From positions 434,001 through 498,000 of the forward strand of contig CAJQUW010004580.1 of the NCBI GenBank assembly GCA_907163375.1: a DNA stretch of 64,000 nucleotides, given 5' to 3'. The DNA is from Prostheceraeus crozeri. Lineage: Eukaryota > Platyhelminthes > Polycladida > Euryleptidae. Below the pieces are notes generated by a model. It made no database searches, was not told the DNA's origin, and saw only the letters and a list, made by a program, of their open reading frames with translations. How positions within the stretch are numbered: the first letter of the stretch is position 1; each line of letters begins with the position of its first letter. Positions 34,751-45,253 of the stretch are shown piece by piece. The position numbers were made by a program, and so were the translations under genes.

Positions 34751-35653
34751 TTCAGCTACGGGCAAAGCCCTGGAAGACATCTCCGATGTCCCGTTATACT
34801 TTTATAATCCTCTTCATTTAGAAACTTCTTTTCCAACAGTCTTTTCAATATAGCATGAATTTCATTGAAACTAGAATTATGTCCTTCTTTTATTGCAGAT
34901 ATTAAAATATTTAATCTATTTAGTAATTCTTGTGGATCATCTGGTAAAAATACAGTTGTTTCTGTTTTAAAACCTTTTCCTACTTTACCTCCCGTTGATA
35001 ATAAATTTTCTAATTCTCTATAACGTTTAAGAGTTTTTCCTGTTTGACTCTATCTAACATAGCTTTATATTTTATGAGATCTTCTACAGCATAATTATTT
35101 AAATCTGCTCCTCTTAAAAGATCAACAAAATTTCTATCTAAATTAAAAGGATATTTATCTGGTGAAAAAATTAAACCTCGAAAAGGTTGTGGAAATATTT
35201 CTTTTTGTCCGAGATAAAATCTAGGTATTGTTTTTCCATCTATAAATGAAATAGAATGTTCAAATTGCATAGATTTTGGTAATTTCTTATTAATGTTTGA
35301 TTCTAGTAATCCATAGTCATCTAATATAGTTTTGTGCTCTGGATCAGTTATATCAATTTGTTTATCACTATTTGTAAGTTCTTTTTCAAGAGTTTTAAAT
35401 GGTTCATAGTTTTCTCAAAATCAGTTTTTACTTGCTCGGTTTGCTGCATTTTTTCAAACATATCAGATTGAATACCAGCTTTTATCATTCTATGTTGAAG
35501 ATGATTTTCTTTCATAATATTTCTTTGTTTTATTAACTCTTCTAATTGTTTTATTCTTTTAAAATTATCAGCTTTAATTTTATCCATTTTTAAAATATAA
35601 TATTTGAATTTTGTGGTAACATTGGAATACAGCAAAAACATTTTACTGAACAA
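34751..35653 (-). pseudogene. Conserved coiled-coil structural protein of the Polinton, broken
   Basis: From the 5' side: a coiled coil (FKRIKQLEELIKQRNIMKEN), a middle block (SISFIDGKTIPRFYLGQKEI, LLRGADLNNYAVEDLIKYKA) and a C-terminal block traceable to 34751 with FLPDDPQELLNRLNILISA and ILKRLLEKKFLNEEDY. This layout recurs in an uncharacterised Polinton protein of many invertebrates (from memory; no name I can give with confidence). The last eleven or so codons and the stop (GHRRCLPGLCP) are encoded by a double hairpin at 34760-34790. Broken at more than one place. Confidence 0.55.
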
Positions 35654-35708
35654 ATTATTTTTTTATTACTTTGTTGTCTGACATCTTTTCGTTTAAAGGT
35701 TTCTCGTT

Positions 35709-36409
35709 TTAAGTTTTGTATAATAAAGTTTTGTTTAATAAAGTTTTGCTTAAATCTTCGCTTAAAGTTTTAGCTCTTCTAAAAAAAATTTTGTCATTTT
35801 CTTCATTAGAAATTTTACCATCACCAGAAATTTTGCCATCCTGTTTATTCTTATCATCAACTTTTTCTGACTGTAATTGAAATGATATTTGATTTACTTC
35901 ATTAGCTATTTGATCAAATTTTTCAATCTCATCTAACGTAATAACATTATCATCACATACTCTTTGAAAGTAGTAATGTAATTTGTCATAGACTTCTTTA
36001 ATATGTAAATGCTTAGTTTTTAATGATTTTCGTTTCTTAGTTATTAAAGATTTATCCAACATTGTAACAAGTGAAGTTGCAAAACACCCGTACCTGTTAA
36101 AGCTGTAGCAACTACTGGAATTACTAAAACACCTGAAGATATAACAATTGTTAAAGCACTTAAACTTATTGTTAAGAATATGCCAATTCCTTGTGTTACA
36201 TTCTTAACTTTAGTCCATCTCTTTCTTAATTTTTTATAATGCTCTAATCTTAATAATAATTGAGATTCCTTATCTTTCATATAACGTACTCTATCTTTGT
36301 GTTTTTCTTTATTCAATTCACTTATTTTTAACTGTGATAACGAAGGATATATTCGTGCGGTTTCTTCCACTTTTGTTTCTTCCATTTTTAAAGAAATATT
36401 TTTAGACAC
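35709..36409 (-). pseudogene. Membrane / coiled-coil protein starting in the right terminal repeat, broken
   Basis: The N-terminal part has charged helix (KHKDRVRYMKDKESQLLLRL), then a long hydrophobic, Gly/Ala/Val-rich double segment (GIGIFLTISLSALTIVISSG, LVIPVVATALTGTG). The following part is a Lys-rich helical region (KSLKTKHLHIKEVYDKLHYY, NVITLDEIEKFDQIANEVNQ). Together they match the layout of a common uncharacterised Polinton membrane protein. The start codon is inside the right terminal repeat, after TTAAAAATGG. The same 5' sequence is found, truncated, in the left repeat. Broken. Confidence 0.55.
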
Positions 36410-37020
36410 ATAAGTTTAGTTATCTCATATTTTAAAAACCTGAAAAATGGATTTAAAAGACGTTTTTAAAAATACTTACTTTTGTGATTTTTTCGGTGTC
36501 CTTGAACGGTCATGATTTTAAGGGCGGGTGAAAATTGTAATTCACAAATTTGAGATTCTTAACTTTCATGATTTTTTCGGTGTCCTGGAACGGTCATGAT
36601 TTTCAAGGTAAAAATTGTAATTCTCAAATTTGAGATTTTGAAAAATTTGAAAAAATGGGTATTTTTAAAAACGCCTAAATTTATGAATTTAGGTCTTCAT
36701 AACCTGAGAAAATGACCAAAATTCATGAATTTATGTCGTTTTTAAAAATACTATTTTTTCAAAAAATGATACTTTTTCAATGGACTAAATTTATGAATTT
36801 AGGTCTTAAAAACCTGAAAAAGGGACAAAATTCATGAATTTATGTCGTTTTTAAAGATACTATTTTTTTGAATTTTATGGTGGCCTGGAACGGTCTAAAT
36901 TCATGAATTTAGGTCTTAAAAACCTGAAATAATGACATAAATTGATAAATTTAGTCGTTTTTAAAGGTGCAAAAAAAATTGAAAAATGGGGTGGCCTGGA
37001 ACGATCTTTTGCCCATTACT
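36222..37020. repeat. Right terminal inverted repeat of the Polinton
   Basis: Reverse-complement match to 19798-20466. It holds the same ~95-base units, with at least one more unit than the left repeat around 36480-36590, and the AACGGTC/GACCGTT motif several times. It is followed by GGGCTA, the right target-site copy. Confidence 0.92.
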
Positions 37021-39086
37021 GGGCTATTATCATTTCAATGATTCTGATTTCTGTAGTAGCCTACTACAGAATTAGCTAATCGCAAAGCTAATCATATCCA
37101 TGATGTGGCCCGCTGCTAGAACCGTTTTGAACACCTATGAGCTGGGTGATTTGCATGCAACATATAAAACTTGCAGGTCATGGCATACATGTACATGTAC
37201 ATTTGAAAAATTTCTCTTCTTTGTCCATGACTCAGTCCCCTACGAAATTTGTTTCATGACTAGCTAACAGTTTATCTACTTAAAGCACATGTACATGTAC
37301 ATGTATGTTCTCTGCCAGAACTGCATGGGCATATATAAGTTTTGCAATTTCCAATTCATACAAGCAGTGGCAGCAGCAACGCTCGCATCACCTTGGCCTC
37401 CAGACAAAAAAAGTGCGAACTGAAATATAGGGCGAACAGATCTCTCCAAATGTGCACCTATAGCACAATGCAACTAACATTTAAGACTCACAGTTTACGA
37501 GCAATCATAAAGGTCAATCGTTTTGTAAACTCCAATTTTCAACAAATACACTTTTTCATGTCTTAATAGTTGCTTCCTGTAACGTAAGTGATGCAATTGT
37601 CATTCATATCTTGACATCCACTCCACTTTCTGTTACGTTTTTATTAATTCACATGTTTTCCTGTTTAAAAGTTTTCAACTGCACAAACCAAGAAAAGCAA
37701 CTGCACATTCGAATTTAGAACTGCAGAAATTGTGTCCAGTTGCACGTTAAAAACCCTATAGCTAAACAACAGTGCATGAGAGTGATCATGATCTACCATG
37801 GACGTTACTTAGAGAACGATCTGCCGCGATGATTGGTGTGGTACCTTCGAATATATAATACTGTGCAACAAAAGTTTCTATTTCCTAAAACTGAGGATTC
37901 GTGTTGTTGTATTTCACTTGGAGAACGCATTAAGTGAATTACATGTGCTTGTATGTCAGCCATCCTTATTAGGTACTAGTCTCAAAAGGGTATTTCGGTC
38001 TATCTTTCAGTATTTGTACAAATCTCATGGTTCCTATTTCATCAAAGTATAGAGCCCTAATGATTGTTTAGGTGGAAGCTGCTTTGAAACCTTTGCATAT
38101 ATCAATTTAGGAGATAATAAGAGACAAAAGGTCTGATCAACTCAAAACATAAATTCATTATGCTGAAATCACATTTTTTAACTTCATTTAAGTTAGATAA
38201 AAAATACAAAAAATATCATGCGAACAGCGATAACTAAAAATACAATCCCAAGTTGCATCAGTAAAGAAAAATGCCTAATATGGTCATTTTGCTTTCTATC
38301 TTTGACTAAGGATGATTTAAATAAACTAAAGCTATAATTGGAAATTTACAGTTCTAATAATCGTATCATGGTATTATACTGAGTGAGTGACAACTGATTT
38401 GTCAATAAAGAACATTAACGCCCTTGATTTCCAAACCGCTTCCTATGGTAGGTTCTAATCATTGTATTTGACACACGTGCTGAAGTGACAGCAAGCAAGG
38501 TTGGACCTAGGGTTTTGGGTCGACCTTGGGTAAGGGATACAAAACTTGGGTTTTCTATTAATGCTGAATATATACAGATCAAGTTACATAAATTAATATT
38601 TTGATTTGAATCTTAGGAGAGCTACAGGATAAGAGCATAAAGTTCTGATATTTTATCAAATTTCCACTGGATTCACAGAATATTTCAAAAAGTGAAATCC
38701 TTATGATTATTAGCTATTTCATTCTGGGCTTGACAAGAATCTTTATGTCAGCACAAAATACAAAGAATGCACTTCGTCTACTTGATTTCATTCATTTATT
38801 TAAACTTGGGTTTTGACCCCAAGTTTTTGCCCAATCTTGCAGCAAGCGGCGAGGGTGAGAGTTGTCATCTCAAATTTCGAGAGATGAGATTTTCGTCTCT
38901 AAACTGCAGAGGGAGGGTTTAGCGTTTGCTGAGTTTGAGTGTAGCCTACTTTTTAATAATTACTAATTCTTCAATTGTCTGCTTTATAATACGTTAGTGG
39001 AGGTTCTCAAATTTCGTGTGCCTGTGCAAAAAATGAAGCTTTATCGTGTAGTAACCCTATGTTGATGTTGCTTATCTCAATTTTAG

Positions 39087-39226
39087 ATGCGGATATCTTC
39101 ATGTTCGGCTCGAGGCTCATGTGACTGATCTTCACAAGACGATATTTCCTATCGAAAAGCCGCTACGTTTGGGCGGAGATTCTCATCGACAACCAAGTGC
39201 TGACAAAACAATGTTCAGTGTTAAAG
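39087..39226 (+). CDS. Candidate host exon, function unknown
   Basis: A good acceptor, TTATCTCAATTTTAG, ends at 39086 and a good donor, AAAG|GTATGT, begins at 39227. One frame is open across the whole 140 bases: one base, then 46 codons (containing GYLHVRLEAHVTDLHKTIF and PIEKPLRLGG), then one base. The peptide has balanced composition and looks protein-like, but I recognise no domain. No neighbouring exon was identified. The other frame holding an ATG stops after 13 codons. Confidence 0.4.
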
Positions 39227-39855
39227 GTATGTAGCCTCTGCCTTCTATAAGGAGACTTCCACTATCAGTGCCTCTCGATATGCACTTGCGGACTGCTAAA
39301 ATATTGTTGCAAACATTGTTCGATAAGAAGCTTTTAACCGTTGATATGGTCTCTTCACTGTATCATCTGTCAAAGTTCACCACCGTTTTTTGAAGGCGGC
39401 CCAGAAATGTATACCAATATATTTAGGGAAAACGTAAGAGCATAATCTTTTGCTGTACCCTACCTTCTCTCCTTTGTCTTTACATATCCAAATTTTATTC
39501 AAACAAATGTAGCGAGGCAGACACCATCTTCCTATATTCATATTTCGTGCCGTCGATATTTTACTTTCATGTGAGATGATAGACATTATTGTAATTATTA
39601 ATATTGAAAATTATTATATATTTTTCAAAACCTTTTGATCAGAATTTTGATGAAGTTTTGAAAATATGTTCTCTACATGTGTTGAGTCATTTGTTAGACC
39701 AGACGAAAACCTTGCTAGACTGTCCACGACGACGGCGAATGCTGTTTTCATAAATAATGCAGCTTGGGGTCCTTTAAAAGACTTCGGAACTGCTTTCTTA
39801 AACTTAAGGAAGCATTTCACTGAAGAGACTTAGAGGGCCAGACATTTTTTATCCA

Positions 39856-40034
39856 AATTTGAGGAAAGTCCATGCATTCGACTTCTAATTTTTATTCTTT
39901 AGCGAGGCATTTCAGTCACTAGGAGGCTAAGATAGCCGAAGACAGCTTCTTGCAGTGACTAATCGAAAGGCCTCGCAAAAACAAAATAAATTGGAAGTCG
40001 ACAACATTTCTCGCTTTCGGGCTTTCCTCAAATT
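39856..40034. mobile_element. Foldback / MITE-like element, ~180 bp
   Basis: AATTTGAGGAAAG (39856-39868) is mirrored by CTTTCCTCAAATT (40022-40034). Inside, CGACTTC/GAAGTCG, GCGAGGC/GCCTCGC and TTCAGTCACT/AGTGACTAA are mirrored too, so nearly the whole sequence can fold back. No coding capacity. No target duplication was clear. Confidence 0.75.
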
Positions 40035-40492
40035 AAGGAAGTATGTTTCTCTTACCTTTTCTATGAATGTTTACTTTTATCTAGTTATTTATTTCAGCGC
40101 ATCGTAGAATTGGAACAACTGCATGCATGCTCTTATCTGATGTGAATTGATGTGAATGAATTTTTTCCACTATCCAGCTGTATATTGTGTATGAGTCCTA
40201 GCTGTTGCTATGTTAATACATGAAAAGTTTCATTATTTATTGTTTTGTATATTTCATCAGCAGCAACTGCGGGAAGCGCACTGATCTCAATGATGTTGTC
40301 ATATTTAGCACACAGCTTGCTGGGTCAAACAGTCCCATCCCGGTGAAAAAAAATCGTCGGCGATTACTCGGCAAATAGTCGGGCAGTGTCGGCTGTCGAC
40401 CGTGTCGGTGCACCGAGTGAATGCCGACACAGGTGTTGTCGGTACCCATCGGTTAAGTGACGGCTGCACCGACATGATTAGAAAATCGGGAA

Positions 40493-40759
40493 GTGTCGGC
40501 ATGTTCTCCCTATATGCCGACAGCAACTCTGATTGGACAATTACTAGCAAATCTCGTCCACTCCAATTCGTGTGATCTATATAACTTAAACACTGCTGTG
40601 ATTTACAACAGAGGACTCCTGCTGCGCTCGAGGAGCATAGTCAGCACATTCTGCTTCTTTGCAAGTGGCACAGATGAAAGACAAAATGGCAACCTCGTGG
40701 AAAAAAGGATTACAGAATTCCTCATACCAGATATCAGGACCAGATTTCCGGCAGCATGT
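40493..40759 (+). CDS. Possible first exon inside copy A, unknown
   Basis: A frame from 40493 covers 89 codons (contains LLRSRSIVSTFCFFASGTD, LVEKRITEFLIPDIRTRFP) and reaches a donor-like GTAAGT at 40760. The same frame is kept in copy B (53305 down to about 53039, minus). Because the copies are nearly identical overall, its survival says little about selection. No domain recognised. Confidence 0.35.
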
Positions 40760-41599
40760 GGTAAGTTAAGATATCAATACATGTCTACATATAGCGGCAG
40801 CTATGGGTCAACAGTTCTGTCTCCGTTACTTGTATTTTATTTTTGAGTGATTCAAAATGTAAATAGAATTACATGGAAATTCACAGAACATCCTGACAAG
40901 AAGAAAAACACATGTTAATGTATTATGTGCGTATGCAATCCTACATTAAAACAGCCCGATTTTAATCGGTGCATTAATCTGTTGCACATTCTTTACGGCA
41001 GCGCAGAAAATGTTGCTAGTACTCAAACGCTACGAGAAAGCAAACGAAAGAAAAAAATTCTTTTGAAAGTTGAAAACCCTGCTGAGAACACATTGTTGCG
41101 CTGTTTTAAGTAGCCATTTATCTGTCTATTTTCGCAATCTCCGAACGACCGTGAATTAGGGTAATTCCTTTTGAAAGGGCTTCTTCCAACCTTCTATTTC
41201 TAGCCATTGTGAGATATCTAGAGCACGAATAGATTTTCACGAATAGTCCACACTCTATACAGACTGAGGACTGATAGATTTCATTGTTCGATAGCGCAAA
41301 GCGCAATTCATTGGCAAATCATTGAGCTGCTGTTCACGGGAAGTTTCATACAGGACAGCACAACAGTGTGTGCACACGCAGTCATAATTCTGTCTTTGTC
41401 CTTCGTCCTGCCGAATCTGCATGCAAATATGTGAGGCAAGCGTCATCTGATTGATCGATGCGTTGCTATAGCATCAAGTTGGTTAGCTTCTCAAAACATA
41501 TTATGCGTGCGCCTTACTGGGAAAGCAGCGCACCCTGCAGATCTGTCTACGATAATAAACAGCAAGTGCACTAAAGCCATCAGATAACTCAACGAATGT

Positions 41600-41993
41600 G
41601 CATATTTCGTTTTTTGCATTTTCTCATGACCAGACTCTTCGCGAAAAATGGATAAGAGCAATTAAACGAGAGGATGTCGATAATTTTGGCCAAAGAAGCG
41701 TCTTCCTTCCAACCTGTCTTTGCGAATTTGTTCTCTGCACTTCCTCGAAAATGATTTGATCAAGACAAATCAACAATTCAAGATCATCTAAGCGTCCCAG
41801 AAAAGAATTGAAACTATTGCAACTCAAATCTTCGGCAGTTCCCAGTGTTTTCAACAACTTTCCATCTTACTATGCCTCGGCATCTTCATCAACCAAACCA
41901 AACTTTTTGTGGAAAACGCATCAACGGCAACAGCTCGCATGGAAGGAGAGAACACAAGAATGGAAACTTGATAATTCGAATTCCCAAGGATGA
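41600..41993 (+). pseudogene. THAP zinc-finger remnant in copy A
   Basis: The sequence after 41620 encodes TLREKWIRAIKREDVDNFGQ, the middle of a THAP domain, but lacks one T relative to copy B near 41721, so the CSLHF end of the domain is out of frame here. Farther on, the frame at 41808-41993 reads KLLQLKSSAVPSVFNNFPSY, the AVPS-F segment that commonly follows THAP domains. An overlapping frame (41845-42246, 133 codons) is also open and may carry the downstream continuation. Confidence 0.65.
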
Positions 41994-43072
41994 TATCACC
42001 GATTTCGAGGATCTCTTAGATTGGCTTCCTTCAATAAATCTCCCAACAAATTACACATATATTACGACTTCCGAGTGCGTAGTGTTATCTCATTTTTCTT
42101 CAGAATCATTTAACAATAAATTGTCTCCACACTTCCAAAGTTTCATTCGTATATTTCATGATTTGTCATTTGACTTCTACAGCGATGGAATCAGGATACA
42201 TGGCAATCGATTTTATTATCTCTTGGAAACGAATGACACAATCTAAGAAACGGAATTGACTAATTTATGCAAAATGTAAGTCACTGCTATGAGTCGAACA
42301 ATCATGTTGTTAATAGGTAAGCTGATCTATAAATATTTCTCTCCATCGGTTGTTAGTTATAATTTGTACAGGATTTAGTAATTTTATTATTGTACGCATA
42401 GGTCTATCACTGGCAATATTTGTTCAGAAATAAAGGCGTTCCACATTTTACATCGTTATCCTGATGTTATTACAATGATATGATAATTTGCATTTTTCAT
42501 GATGAATTGATGACAGTATATAACACGTCTACTCATTACCTAATGTGCCTCTACAGAAGTAAAACCCACTTCATAAATCATAATTTTTAAACATGAAATC
42601 GTGTTGATGAAGAGATGAAACCCGCATGAGATGAACAGTCAAATCCTAGGCTTTTATTTGACGTATTGTTCATTAAGATACGTCAACTTTTAGTGAAAAT
42701 GTGTGGTTATGACTCTAAAAATCTGCTTGATTGCTTAATTGAAAAATTGCCATTATTAATTTAAGTTAAACTGCTTTTGGTTGCGAGTCACTCGCGTATT
42801 TGTTACAGCTTTCAGTTTGTGGGTGCGATCTTCGATGAGAATCCGTTGACATGTGTATTTATATTTAATAACATCATGCCAGGCAATCACAGCGAAGTAC
42901 AAATCAATTTTCGAATTATAGTTGTGATTCGTTGATACTGGCTTTGACAGGGCAATCCAAAGTTAGCAATATACTGACGTCAGTCTTCAATACAGTTCGC
43001 GGTACATTTCAAACAGTGATCAGTCAGAGGACTTGCTGCATCTCCATTCTTGATAGGGGTGGGTAGGGCACA

Positions 43073-43501
43073 TTGAACATGTTTTTGATCTTTTCTCAAC
43101 AGTTTGAATATACTAAATCAAATGAACCAAAATCAAACTCGGATGAAAGGTTGAGAATATCCTTAGTAATCTCTGAGTTGTTGAACGTTTTTGTGACATT
43201 TAATCTCCTCACAATTTTAATTTTGAAATTTCTACCAAAGTGGTTCAATGTGCCTCATGCGTGGGGCACATTGAACCACCCACTGGGGTGGCTACATTGC
43301 GATGTTCATCAAATCTCAAACGAAAAGGGCGTGAAGATCATCTATGTAACTATTAGAACTAAAATGACAAATAAACGGATAAACAACAAAACTAATATTG
43401 CAATTAGTATGATTAAGAAGTTACTACAAAGAAAACAATTAGTTAGCGTGTATTATTATTATTCTTGTTTCGAAATAAGTAACAAATTTAGGTTACTTTA
43501 A
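43073..43501 (+). other. 142-codon open frame over a hairpin in copy A, doubtful gene
   Basis: This frame is also open in copy B (50326-50754, minus), with only a few changes. It spans a strong hairpin: TGGTTCAATGTGCC at 43241-43254 and its exact complement GGCACATTGAACCA at 43265-43278, with another GGGCACATTGAAC at 43067. No domain is recognisable and the hairpin suggests non-coding element DNA, so I treat it as a probable by-product. Confidence 0.4.
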
Positions 43502-44802
43502 TTTGCGAATTTAATGTCAAGTTTATATTTACGAATACGATAATTAATTTTGCGAGAAAACTATCACTAATAAAATCAATATTTAGAACAACTTTATTTT
43601 CATTAAAATAGTTTTTTATTCACGCGAGCTTTTGTTAATAACGAAATCTCTATCAGAGCGACCATTACACTAGAGACGAGATTTGTTTTTGTTTCCAGCT
43701 TCGATGCCACGAGAGTTAGAGCTCTACTTCTTTTATCGATGCTGTCAAAGGTGTTGACAGTGAAGTTTCTCTTCACATAACTGGAGACCCAACTATCTTT
43801 AGCAAAGGACGGGTACAACTTGACGTACGATTTCATTTTGATAATGGCAAAAATTAATTTTGCTTAACCCATAGTGAAATCTTATATAATAGTTCAAGTA
43901 GTTATTTTCAGGGACATCGGTCGCAAGCTTAGTATCCTTATTTAGTTAGTTTAACAGTTTTTAGCTTTTAACTGAGTAAATAAAGATGTAGTTTAATAAA
44001 GTTTATAGATATAAATAATAATATACAATAAGAAAAGTTAATCCTTTTTATGAATAAGTCTATTAATAATATTTTTTCTTCTAATTTAAGTCATTTTTTT
44101 CTTCTCAAGAATGAGTGATCAATAATCAATGATGTCAAGCAATAATCAACCATTAAAGCGATAGTAAGTATTCATGTTTGAAATAGGTTATAAAACTTCT
44201 ATGTGAAAGTGAAAATACCGCAGTGATTAGGCCTACATTATCGGCTCTCTTGGCCTGATGAACCAAGGCTAAACGTTTCGGACGAGTTACTGAATGACAA
44301 AGACTTTTGAATTGTGTAGTCGCAATCTTCATCTAAAATTGGTTTAGTGACAACACAACGATGATAAAAACTGTAAAAATCCTGCATGTAAAAAGTGCAT
44401 ATGGTCCATTTTGTGGAAACAGGACCATATTGACATTGTAATCATGCTTCCGTTGGTTCGTTGCTTCTTTTTTGCACTGATACTGTTATCGAAATACAAA
44501 TGAAAATAGGAAAGCCATAACTTAAGCAACTGTGAAAAAAATGCGTACACTCAATGTAAACATTTCAAAAGTAAGGGAATGCCAAGTTAGTTACTACATC
44601 ATTTTATGAAAAATAATTAATGACAATTAATTAATTAACTTCTGGTTGCCGGACTATTTGTCTAACTTACAATTAATTAAACATGACCTAACATTTATGT
44701 TCCCTGAAGATAGCTTCGTGAGGAAAACATAAATTCATCTACAAATGTAATTACATTTGTTTAGTAACAAATGCAAATTAATTGAAGCATTTTATAATTG
44801 AA

Positions 44803-45253
44803 AGCATTTAGAAATATACCTTTATGCATATTCTTCATTCACATATCTAAAAATGCCTAAAATCCCATCAAGGCATGCTCTTTTCAGTTATCATTATATA
44901 CCCTGAAGATGACTGCATGCGTTCTGTAGTTGAAATTACTCGAAATTGGTACGGCTGAATAAATCACATCATTAAGTTACATATACATCAGATAATAATT
45001 CAAAAGTAAGGGAATGCCAAATTGCTGCTAATTTGGCATTCCCATACTTTTGAATTATTATCTGATGTAATTGATGCATGTGTAACTTAATGATGTGATT
45101 TATTCATCCGTACTAATTTCGAGTAATTTCAATTACAGAACGCAGTCATCTTCAGGGTATAAAATGATAATTGAACAGAACATGCCTTGATGGAATTTTA
45201 GGCATTTATATACATGCGAATGAAGAATATGCGTAAAGGTATATTATGAATGC
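44803..45253. repeat. Nested 451-bp palindrome in copy A
   Basis: About 222 bases on either side of 45028 are near inverted repeats. The centre is AAGTAAGGGAATGCCAAATT / AATTTGGCATTCCCATACTT around seven bases. Mirrored blocks include CATCAGATAATAATTC and CTGAAGATGACTGC. A third, diverged copy of part of the arm follows in direct orientation near 45280-45345. The GGGAATGCCAA motif also occurs at 44575. Confidence 0.88.

Larger units (their letters stand above)
19798..37020. mobile_element. Polinton/Maverick element, 17.2 kb, broken but nearly complete in parts
   Basis: Both ends start AGTAAT(T/G)GGCAAAAGA and are the tips of long terminal inverted repeats (about 670 bp left, 800 bp right). 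A 6-bp target duplication flanks them. Inside are remnants of family B DNA polymerase, integrase, adenovirus-type protease, packaging ATPase, major capsid and penton-like proteins, which together define a Polinton (also called adintovirus-like). Order from the left: protease (+); integrase, phospholipase-domain protein, small membrane protein, capsid, small structural protein, coiled coils, tail-fibre-type protein (all -); unknown 463-aa protein and polymerase (+); ATPase, penton-like, two coiled-coil/membrane proteins (-). It is a fossil with perhaps 6-12 breaks. The well-preserved terminal repeats and many long open stretches suggest a moderately young insertion. Base composition is much richer in A+T than the flanks. 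Confidence 0.95.
37021..40338. other. Largely non-coding stretch right of the Polinton
   Basis: Besides the candidate exon (39087-39226) and the foldback element (39856-40034) no gene is supported. Small features: a perfect 9+1+9 palindrome CTGTAGTAGCCTACTACAG at 37051, and two ACATGTACATGTACAT runs near 37186 and 37286. Confidence 0.45.
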
